7,266 nt of DNA from Alistipes sp. (GTDB lineage Bacteria > Bacteroidota > Bacteroidia > Bacteroidales > Rikenellaceae): NCBI GenBank assembly GCA_017391185.1, contig JAFOZN010000137.1, positions 1 to 7,266 of the forward strand, read 5' to 3'. Shown piece after piece: positions 1-5,246 of the stretch (the first letter of the stretch is position 1; each line of letters begins with the position of its first letter). The position numbers and the translations under genes are program-made. Below the pieces are notes generated by a model, which was given only the letters and a program-made list of their open reading frames with translations, did no database searches and was not told where the DNA came from.

Positions 1-824
1 CCCTTGAATTTTTCGATGATGGTGGCAAGAATCTTGTTATCCATCTGATCCAGACCGCGCGAGTCGATGTTGAGTGCTTGAAGTGCAAAGCGGGTGATCT
101 CCAAGTCGATATGTCCCTCGCCTTTGACCATGGCGAAGTCTCTTACGCGTCTAAGCAGGGCGTTAGCGATACGAGGAGTGCCTCGTGAGCGAAGTGCTAC
201 TTCGTGTGCCGCATCATCATCAATCGAAATGTCGAGAATACGAGCCGAGCGTTTTACAATCGTAGCCAAAACCGATGTGTCGTAATACTCCAAGTGGCAT
301 GTGATGCCGAAACGAGCTCTTAGGGGCGAGGTGAGCAGACCACTGCGTGTGGTAGCTCCAACAAGTGTAAATGGGGCAAGCTCGATCTGGATGGAGCGAG
401 CTGAAGGGCCTTTGTCGAGTACGATATCAATCTTGTAATCCTCCATAGCCGAATAGAGGTACTCCTCTACGATGGGGCTAAGTCGGTGAATCTCATCAAT
501 GAAGAGGACATCACCTGCATCGAGGTTGGTGAGTAGTCCAGCCAAATCGCCAGGCTTGTCCAATACAGGGCCAGAGGTGACTTTGAGCTGGGCTCCCATC
601 TCGCGAGCGATGATATTGGCCAGAGTGGTTTTTCCCAATCCTGGAGGACCGTGAAGCAGGGTGTGGTCGAGCGAGTCTCCACGCATAAGTGCAGCCTTGA
701 TGAAGATACGCAGATTCTCCACTATCTTATCTTGTCCTGAGAAGTTGGAGAGCTCTTGGGGGCGAATTTTGTTCTCAAACTCCATGTCGCTCTCGATGTT
801 TCTCATATTGCGATCTATTGCCAT
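1..824 (-). CDS. ruvB: RuvB, Holliday junction branch-migration helicase (3' end cut off by the window)
   Basis: This is the hexameric AAA+ motor that, with RuvA, drives branch migration of Holliday junctions before RuvC cleavage; it acts in the cytoplasm in recombinational repair. Translating the minus strand from the ATG at 824 gives 274 residues with every expected element: Walker A GPPGLGKT (59-66), Walker B DEIH (110-113), sensor 1 GATTRSG (156-162), the arginine finger in LRARFG (R171) and sensor 2 GTPRIAN (215-221). The family is usually about 335-345 residues, so roughly the last 65-70, the C-terminal winged-helix DNA-binding part, lie outside the window. The 824 start gives [22 protein letters not shown]; later ATGs at 806 and 785 are possible, but 824 sits 35 bases behind a good promoter. 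No Shine-Dalgarno sequence precedes it. It has no close partner gene upstream, so it appears to start its own transcript. The identification is secure. Confidence 0.97.
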   Translation of the reverse strand, partial: MAIDRNMRNIESDMEFENKIRPQELSNFSGQDKIVENLRIFIKAALMRGDSLDHTLLHGPPGLGKTTLANIIAREMGAQLKVTSGPVLDKPGDLAGLLTNLDAGDVLFIDEIHRLSPIVEEYLYSAMEDYKIDIVLDKGPSARSIQIELAPFTLVGATTRSGLLTSPLRARFGITCHLEYYDTSVLATIVKRSARILDISIDDDAAHEVALRSRGTPRIANALLRRVRDFAMVKGEGHIDLEITRFALQALNIDSRGLDQMDNKILATIIEKFK

Positions 825-859
825 AGATAAATTTGTATTGTTACATTTGCTTTGAGAAA

Positions 860-891
860 CAAAGATAAGAAAAAGCCTCTAAATTTTCTAA
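860..891 (-). promoter_or_regulatory. Probable ruvB promoter, Bacteroidota type
   Basis: Read on the minus strand, TATCTTTG (867-860) matches the Bacteroidota -7 element TAnnTTTG exactly. TTAG (891-888), one base from the -33 element TTTG, lies 20 bases upstream, inside the usual 19-21 spacing. Transcription would begin near 853, giving an A/T-rich leader of about 30 bases before the ruvB ATG. The motifs are seen directly; activity is inferred. Confidence 0.65.
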
Positions 892-1035
892 TCATGGAGA
901 TAAATTCTCAGTCGGAAGAGTAGAAATATCTATTGTGGCTCGAATAAAAGTCTTTGCTTGGAGAGTGTGGAATGTCGCAAAAGACTAAAAATGTTATGAA
1001 AATTCAAGATTTTATTATAATAAATATCTTTTTGT
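892..1035. other. AT-rich spacer without recognisable gene
   Basis: This is the central part of the 300-base spacer between ruvB and the tRNA. It is AT-rich, and I see no ORF with homology, no RNA fold of a known class and no repeat. A minus-strand reading frame running through here continues across the tRNA and is not credible. The rest of the spacer is described as separate promoter and hairpin entries. Confidence 0.6.
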
Positions 1036-1066
1036 GTTGTATTTTGAAATAAAAACCGTATCTTTG
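1036..1066 (+). promoter_or_regulatory. Candidate plus-strand promoter for the regulator/kinase/lgt operon
   Basis: TATCTTTG (1059-1066) is an exact match to the Bacteroidota -7 motif TAnnTTTG. GTTG (1036-1039), one base from TTTG, lies 19 bases upstream. The predicted start is near 1072, so the leader of the gene at 1222 would be about 150 bases long and would run through the 1079-1110 hairpin and then antisense through the whole tRNA-Arg gene. I see no better plus-strand promoter between here and 1222. The motif is seen; its assignment to this operon is inferred. Confidence 0.5.
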
Positions 1067-1078
1067 ATATAATAAACT

Positions 1079-1110
1079 GACCAACCTGACAGGATGTGTC
1101 AAAGTTGGTC
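1079..1110 (-). terminator. Hairpin downstream of tRNA-Arg, probable terminator
   Basis: GACCAAC (1079-1085) pairs with GTTGGTC (1104-1110), and TGACA (1087-1091) pairs with TGTCA (1097-1101), leaving a 5-base loop and a small asymmetric internal bulge. It sits 14 bases past the 3' end of the tRNA on the minus strand and is followed there by a weak T-rich stretch (AGTTTATTATAT), which fits an imperfect intrinsic terminator or a 3' processing structure. Read on the plus strand it has no T-tract; there it would form a hairpin at the very 5' end of the transcript from the 1036-1066 promoter. Confidence 0.55.
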
Positions 1111-1124
1111 GCTTCAAGGAGTAG

Positions 1125-1196
1125 TGGCCCCGAAAGGATTCGAACCTTCATCGTAAGAACCGGAATCTTATATTCTATCCATTGAACTACGGGGTC
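1125..1196 (-). tRNA. tRNA-Arg, anticodon CCG
   Basis: The minus strand folds into a full 72-base cloverleaf. The acceptor strands are GACCCCG and CGGGGCC, the D-arm is GTTC/GAAT with an 8-base loop containing GG, the anticodon stem TAAGA/TCTTA is perfect, and the loop TTCCGGT puts CCG at 34-36 (1163-1161). A 4-base variable loop precedes the T-arm GAAGG/CCTTT with loop TTCGAAT. The discriminator is A (1125). The 3' CCA is not encoded in the usual place: the bases after the discriminator are CTA, so CCA must be added by the nucleotidyltransferase. CCG reads the Arg codon CGG. One oddity is the second acceptor pair, which is A-C instead of a Watson-Crick pair; the other six acceptor pairs are intact, so I treat the gene as functional. 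Confidence 0.93.
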
Positions 1197-1203
1197 GCGA
1201 CTG

Positions 1204-1235
1204 CAAAGGAAGTAAAAAAAAATGAATATGGCAAA
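1204..1235 (-). promoter_or_regulatory. Probable tRNA-Arg promoter, overlapping the start of the next gene
   Basis: On the minus strand TTTG (1235-1232) is followed after exactly 20 bases by TTCCTTTG (1211-1204), which matches the -7 motif TAnnTTTG at all but one defined base. The -7 element ends 7 bases before the mature tRNA 5' end, a sensible distance for a short precursor leader. The spacer contains a run of nine T. The -33 half lies inside the first codons of the divergent regulator gene. Confidence 0.65.
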
Positions 1236-1857
1236 TGGGAATCGTAGCTGGGAGCGTTTGGAGAGTGTTATTCGCTGGTCGAATATGACTATCAACGCTT
1301 TTGGTCGCCATATAGGTCTTGTGCGCTCGGAGAATCTATACCAGATAAAGGCTGGTAAGAATGGAATTTCGCAGAATTTGGCGCGTAGGATTGTGGATAA
1401 ATTCCCCGAGGTAAGTCTGGGATGGCTGCTTTCTGGCGAGGGCGAGATGTTTGCCTCTGTGGGAAGAGGGCATATCCCATACTATGAAGCAGACTTGGCT
1501 TCGTGTGGGGTGTTGCGAGGTGAAGAAGTGGAGGTGAGCAGTTATATTACTATGCCTTTTACGCAGGAGTGCCAATGTGCTCTACGTAGTTATGATGAGG
1601 CGATGAGTGGCGTGATAATGGTCGGTTCGATAGTTTTTTTGCAACAAAAGGACATTAATGCCATTGTTCCGAGTCAGTTGTATGTGATTGTAACTCGTAA
1701 TTTTGTAATTTTGCGTAGGGTGAGAGTGCAACAGAGAGGTGATCAATGCCGAGTCTTGCTGCTTGAGCCTTCGAAGGCAGGATTCGATACCATAGAGGTT
1801 GAGGAGAGTGCGGTGGATAGGATTTATAAAGTAATAGGAAACTTGAAAATGATATAG
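1222..1857 (+). CDS. XRE-family regulator with S24/LexA-like C-terminal domain lacking catalytic residues
   Basis: This 211-residue protein has the layout of a CI/LexA-type repressor. An N-terminal helix-turn-helix region (about 10-76) ends in the FPEVSLGWLLSGEGEMF segment typical of Bacteroidota XRE/S24 proteins. A C-terminal S24-like beta domain follows (about 85-205), with the recognisable pieces VGSIVFLQQ (134-142) and LYVIVTRNFVILRRV (153-167). Active members have a Ser in a GDSM-like motif and a Lys about 37 residues later. Here the aligned motif is YDEAM, so Ala127 replaces Ser, and Arg165 or Arg166 stands at the Lys position, so self-cleavage seems unlikely. The start at 1222 is the first ATG; another at 1228 (Met3) is equally possible. 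No Shine-Dalgarno sequence is visible; an A9 run touches the start. It lies 25 bases from the divergent tRNA-Arg and 43 bases before the histidine kinase gene. Targets are unknown; it may act on its own operon. Confidence 0.75.
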   Translation: MNMANGNRSWERLESVIRWSNMTINAFGRHIGLVRSENLYQIKAGKNGISQNLARRIVDKFPEVSLGWLLSGEGEMFASVGRGHIPYYEADLASCGVLRGEEVEVSSYITMPFTQECQCALRSYDEAMSGVIMVGSIVFLQQKDINAIVPSQLYVIVTRNFVILRRVRVQQRGDQCRVLLLEPSKAGFDTIEVEESAVDRIYKVIGNLKMI

Positions 1858-1900
1858 AACCAATCTAAAATACTAACTATAAAACGAAAACTTTAGGGAT

Positions 1901-2950
1901 ATGATGAAAGTTAAAACAAAAGAGAATGCATCGTTGCTGATGGCGGCATTTGCTACCGCAATTGTGGCTGTAACGATGGTGCTATGTGGGATTGCATGGT
2001 GGATTGTACTTGTAGTCGCCGTGGCAGTTTTTGTCGCTATGTCGCTCTTTTCTCTCTACATGATGACGGCATATGTCGCCTACAAACTCAAACCAATCTA
2101 TTCGATGGTGCTCTCTCGTAAGGTGCGTACTAACGAGATTGTAGATGAGATTCGAGAAAAGCACGTGGAGAATATCTCTGAGGAGCTTACTGCTTGGGCC
2201 GATGATAACGACAAGGAGATCAATCGTCTAAAGCAGAGCGAGGCCTTTCGTAAACAGTATCTGGGTAATGTGGCTCATGAGTTGAAGACTCCGATTTTCA
2301 ATATTCAGGGTTATATCTCGACTCTATTGGATGGTGGTTTGGAGGATGAACTCATTAATCGTAAATATCTGGAGCGCGCTGAGAAGAGTATCGATCGCTT
2401 GATTAACATCGTCAACGATTTGGATACAATCTCTAAGCTGGAGAATGATATGAACCGTATGAAGATGGAGCACTTCGATATCGCAGCGTTGGCTAAGGAG
2501 ATTGTCGAGCAGCTGGAGATGGAGGCTTCGAAGCGTAATATCAAGATTTCGATCAAGGGTGCAGAGTCTCTGCCATCACAATTCTGGGTAACGGCGGATA
2601 AGCACTTTATCGGTCAGGTGTTGGTAAATCTTATTATCAACTCTCTGAAGTATGGTAAGGAGGGTGGTAAGACTCGTATCCGTTTCCGCGATATGTTGGA
2701 TAAGGTATTGGTAGAGGTTGAGGATACAGGTGTAGGTATCGGTAAGGATGATCTGCCACGTATCTTTGAGCGTTTCTATCGCGTAGATAAGGGCAGAAGC
2801 CGCGAGCAGGGCGGTACAGGTTTGGGCTTGGCCATCGTTAAGCATATTATAGAGGGACATGGTGAGCGTATCTCAGTTCGTAGTGAATTGGGTGTGGGTA
2901 CTACATTCGCCTTCCCGTTGAAAAAATCAGTTGATAAAGAGAATATGTAG
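1901..2950 (+). CDS. Sensor histidine kinase, PhoR/WalK-like, without a periplasmic sensor domain
   Basis: This 349-residue inner-membrane kinase autophosphorylates a histidine and passes the phosphate to a response regulator. Two hydrophobic segments (about 11-31 and 33-58) are separated only by a short GIAWW turn, so almost nothing is exposed to the periplasm. A charged helical linker (60-115) leads to the dimerisation domain with the H-box NVAHELKTP (phospho-acceptor His126). The ATPase domain follows: N-box NLIINSLKYG (Asn247), G1 box EDTGVGI (274-280), F-box IFERFYRV (288-295) and G2 box GGTGLGLAIVKHI (304-316). All catalytic boxes look intact. The second codon is also ATG, so the start could be 1901 or 1904. 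No response regulator gene lies in the window, so the partner is encoded elsewhere. With the upstream gene 43 bases away and lgt 31 bases downstream, it is probably co-transcribed with envelope genes, and an envelope-stress or membrane-state signal is a reasonable guess, but the signal is unknown. Confidence 0.9.
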   Translation: MMKVKTKENASLLMAAFATAIVAVTMVLCGIAWWIVLVVAVAVFVAMSLFSLYMMTAYVAYKLKPIYSMVLSRKVRTNEIVDEIREKHVENISEELTAWADDNDKEINRLKQSEAFRKQYLGNVAHELKTPIFNIQGYISTLLDGGLEDELINRKYLERAEKSIDRLINIVNDLDTISKLENDMNRMKMEHFDIAALAKEIVEQLEMEASKRNIKISIKGAESLPSQFWVTADKHFIGQVLVNLIINSLKYGKEGGKTRIRFRDMLDKVLVEVEDTGVGIGKDDLPRIFERFYRVDKGRSREQGGTGLGLAIVKHIIEGHGERISVRSELGVGTTFAFPLKKSVDKENM

Positions 2951-2981
2951 TCATAAGCCGAGAGGAGTTATTGATTGAGAG

Positions 2982-3866
2982 ATGTTGCAGGATTTGTTAT
3001 ATGTAGTTTGGGATGTAAACCCAGTATTGTTCAATATTGGAGGCTTCGAGTTGCGCTACTATGGCTTGATGTGGGCCTTTGCGATTCTTTTTGGCGAGCG
3101 TCTGATTTGGGCATTTGCCAAGCGTGAGGGCTTTAGTCAAGATATTGTTGAGACAGGCTTTATATGGATAGTCTTGGGTGCTATATTGGGTTCGCGTGTT
3201 GGTCATTGTCTATTCTATGAGTTTTCGTATTATATAACAAAGCCTTGGGCTATCTTGACAGAGATTCGTAACGGCGGTATGGCGAGCCATGGAGCTGCTA
3301 TCGGTATGCTTATCGGTATGTGGATTACGGCTCGTAAGCATAAGATGGCATATGTCTGGTGGCTGGATCGTATTATGATCCCCGTGGCAATTGGCGGCGC
3401 GGCGGTGAGATTGGGAAATCTTATTAACTCGGAGATTATCGGAAATGTGACTGAGGTGCCTTGGGCGTTCCAATTCGTTAAATTGTATCCGGGTGTGGCA
3501 TTAGAGAGTATGCCAGCACACCATCCTGCGCAGTTGTATGAGGCGATATGTTATTTGATCACTTTTGGCGTCTTGATGTGGATGTATTATGGTCGTGATG
3601 TAGGTCGCCGTCATGCGGGACTGATGTTTGGTGTGGGTTTGATAGGTATATTCCTTACCCGCTTCTTGTTGGAATTATTGAAACTCGATCAAGAGGCTTT
3701 CGAGGCAGGTATGTTCTTTAATATGGGACAGTTGCTCAGCATACCTTTTGTTATCGCGGCAGGCGTGATGATATGGGGTGCGATGAAGAATAAATTTCCT
3801 GTGGCGGTGCCACCTGCGAAGGTAAAGGCGCAGAGTGCTATAAATAAGAGAAACAATAAAAAGTAG
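2982..3866 (+). CDS. lgt: Lgt, phosphatidylglycerol--prolipoprotein diacylglyceryl transferase
   Basis: Lgt performs the first step of lipoprotein maturation: it transfers diacylglycerol from phosphatidylglycerol to the lipobox cysteine of prolipoproteins at the inner membrane. The 294-residue protein has about seven membrane segments. Key residues can be placed almost without gaps on E. coli Lgt numbering: Tyr26 in LRYYGLMW, His103 in GGMASHGAAIG (98-108), and the signature VRLGNLINSEIIG (142-154) with Arg143, Asn146, Glu151 and Gly154. HPAQLYEA (181-188) follows, then TRFLLELLK (226-234), where Arg227 and Glu231 correspond to E. coli Arg239 and Glu243, and finally MGQLLSIPF (248-256). The C-terminus (about 270-294) is a lysine-rich, probably cytoplasmic tail. 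The start at 2982 places the conserved N-terminal motifs at the normal distance; GAGAG just before it is at best a weak ribosome site. The gene is followed after 8 bases by the SPOR-domain gene. Lipoproteins are abundant in Bacteroidota envelopes, so this gene is probably essential. Confidence 0.97.
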   Translation: MLQDLLYVVWDVNPVLFNIGGFELRYYGLMWAFAILFGERLIWAFAKREGFSQDIVETGFIWIVLGAILGSRVGHCLFYEFSYYITKPWAILTEIRNGGMASHGAAIGMLIGMWITARKHKMAYVWWLDRIMIPVAIGGAAVRLGNLINSEIIGNVTEVPWAFQFVKLYPGVALESMPAHHPAQLYEAICYLITFGVLMWMYYGRDVGRRHAGLMFGVGLIGIFLTRFLLELLKLDQEAFEAGMFFNMGQLLSIPFVIAAGVMIWGAMKNKFPVAVPPAKVKAQSAINKRNNKK

Positions 3867-3874
3867 TCTGGATT

Positions 3875-4747
3875 ATGGTAGGAGAGGTAAATAAGATTAT
3901 ATATAATATGCTCGTTAGCGGCAAGGGCGTTTTTCTGCCCACGGTCGGCACGCTATATATCGAGCGTAAGGGCGCGCGTAAAATTTCTGAGACCAGATTG
4001 CTCAGCCCTCATAACGAAATCAGCTACTCGTCTCTGGAGCAGGCTCCGTCATTGGTCAGGGAGATCGTTTCTATTGCAGGATGCGAAGAGTCTCAGGCGC
4101 AGGATATTTATGAGCGTTGGCTTATGAAGACTCGTGTGGATAATAAACTCACGATTGAGGGCGTGGGAGTCTTGGTTGGTAAGGCTTTTACGGTAGATTC
4201 AGCGTTGGGTAAAGCAATTAATCCTCAAGGAGTAAAGACATTGGTGATTCGCCGCAAAAAGAGTGGGGCATGGATATATGTAGTATGTGCTGTAAGTGTG
4301 ATATGTGCTTTGGGATTTTTGGCATATATCCTTTGGGGAGATAAAGTTGGCTTGTCGGCGGCGAAGAAAGATTTGGTGGCAGAGCAAGTAGAGGTAATCC
4401 CTGCTATGGAGATTGTGCCTGCTGATAGTATTGCCAAAACCTCTGAGGGTACGGTAGTAGCAGAGCAATCAGATGGGGTGACTAAAGAACAGACGGCTGA
4501 GGTTGCGGTTGTGGCTAAGGAGTATGCATATTATGTAGTGATGGGAATCTTCTCTACTCAGGAGAATGCGGATCGTGCCGTAGAACAGGTTAAGAAGAAG
4601 ATTGAAGATCCGCAATGCAAGATTCTTCCTTTCAAGGATAAATTTATGGTAACTATTTATGGAAGCGATACGGCAGGTGATTGTAATGCTTATGCCAAGT
4701 CGTACCATGATATCTACCCCGATTTGTGGGTGTATGCCCGTAAGTAA
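3875..4747 (+). CDS. HU/CCDC81-like N-terminus, single membrane segment, C-terminal SPOR domain
   Basis: This 290-residue protein is probably a bitopic envelope protein of the Bacteroidota family that joins tandem HU-CCDC81-like domains to a SPOR domain. Residues 1 to about 75 (MVGEVNKIIYNMLVSGKG, then a LPTVGTLYIER stretch) resemble the first HU-like repeat, and about 76-126 (DKLTIEGVGVLVG-like core around 92-102) the second. One hydrophobic segment (about 132-154) follows a basic RRKK stop, so the N-terminal part should be cytoplasmic. A low-complexity Ala/Glu/Val/Thr linker (about 160-215) leads to a SPOR domain (217-290, beginning YAYYVVMGIFSTQENADRA) that in this family binds denuded peptidoglycan glycan at division sites. 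The gene starts 8 bases after lgt and its stop overlaps the next ATG by one base. The SPOR assignment is confident; the HU-like assignment rests on pattern memory and needs a profile search. DNA binding is not shown. Confidence 0.85.
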   Translation: MVGEVNKIIYNMLVSGKGVFLPTVGTLYIERKGARKISETRLLSPHNEISYSSLEQAPSLVREIVSIAGCEESQAQDIYERWLMKTRVDNKLTIEGVGVLVGKAFTVDSALGKAINPQGVKTLVIRRKKSGAWIYVVCAVSVICALGFLAYILWGDKVGLSAAKKDLVAEQVEVIPAMEIVPADSIAKTSEGTVVAEQSDGVTKEQTAEVAVVAKEYAYYVVMGIFSTQENADRAVEQVKKKIEDPQCKILPFKDKFMVTIYGSDTAGDCNAYAKSYHDIYPDLWVYARK

Positions 4748-5223
4748 TGAGGTTGGCAGAGAAGTTAGGGGCGTTTATAGACCTATTTTATATTAAACCA
4801 TTTTCGGCTCTTGTTTCGCCGACAGTATTCCGCTATGCGGCATGCGGCGGTGTGAATATGGCGCTGGATTTGGTTTGGTATTTTTTGATATATCACTATT
4901 TGGTGGCCGAGCAATTCCTCGACTTGGGTTTTGTCGTGGTTTCACCACATATAGCTTCGCTCTGCGTTGTATTCCCAATAACATTTTTTACTGGATTTTG
5001 GCTCAATCGCAATGTGGCATTTCGTGCTACGGAGTTTGGGCAGGGGTGGCAATTGGTGAAATATGCTCTTTCGGTAGTAGGCTCACTCGCAGTGAATTAT
5101 ATCTGCATGAAGCTATTTGTCGAAGTGTGCGATATATGGCCTACACCTGCCAAAGCCTTGACTACGGCAGTGTGTGTGGTGTATAGTTATTTGGTGGGAA
5201 GATATTTTACCTTCAAGAAGTAG
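4747..5223 (+). CDS. GtrA-family four-helix membrane protein
   Basis: This 158-residue integral membrane protein has the GtrA/DPMS pattern: four hydrophobic segments at about 27-52, 64-86, 103-124 and 134-153. The conserved cues are FRYAACGGVN (28-37) at the start of helix 1, a WLNRNVAF turn (85-92) after helix 2, a VKYALSVVGSLAVNY segment (104-118) in helix 3, and the C-terminal YLVGRYFTFKK (148-158). Members take part in moving or synthesising lipid-linked sugars for surface polysaccharides or O-antigen modification, often as flippase candidates for undecaprenyl-phosphate-linked glucose. The substrate here is unknown, and no glycosyltransferase gene adjoins it. The ATG shares its A with the TAA stop of the SPOR gene (TAATG at 4745-4749), so translation is probably coupled. 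It is the last gene of the plus-strand run and converges on uvrB with a gap of 23 bases. Confidence 0.88.
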   Translation: MRLAEKLGAFIDLFYIKPFSALVSPTVFRYAACGGVNMALDLVWYFLIYHYLVAEQFLDLGFVVVSPHIASLCVVFPITFFTGFWLNRNVAFRATEFGQGWQLVKYALSVVGSLAVNYICMKLFVEVCDIWPTPAKALTTAVCVVYSYLVGRYFTFKK

Positions 5224-5246
5224 CCTGCAACTATATAATAAACAAT

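Noticed and set aside
94..855. Short reading frames on both strands inside 1-855 (94-285, 467-682, 661-855)
   Set aside because: They are shadow frames of ruvB, whose complete set of AAA+ motifs occupies this stretch on the minus strand.
930..1295. Minus-strand reading frame of 121 codons across the spacer, the tRNA and the regulator start
   Set aside because: It runs straight through the whole tRNA-Arg gene in its sense direction, has low-complexity AT-driven composition and resembles no protein family I know.
1858..1900. Possible separate promoter for the histidine kinase gene
   Set aside because: The 43-base gap contains no TAnnTTTG-like element and no TTTG at a suitable distance; co-transcription with the regulator gene is simpler.
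4842..5186. Plus-strand 114-codon frame inside the GtrA gene
   Set aside because: It lies entirely within the GtrA gene in another frame; the GtrA frame has the membrane pattern and conserved motifs, while this one is rich in Cys, Arg and Ser without family features.
1222..5223. The five-gene plus-strand run as a new defence or mobile system
   Set aside because: Lgt, SPOR, GtrA and the kinase are ordinary envelope genes; there is no nuclease, toxin, integrase or repeat boundary, and composition matches the flanking repair genes.
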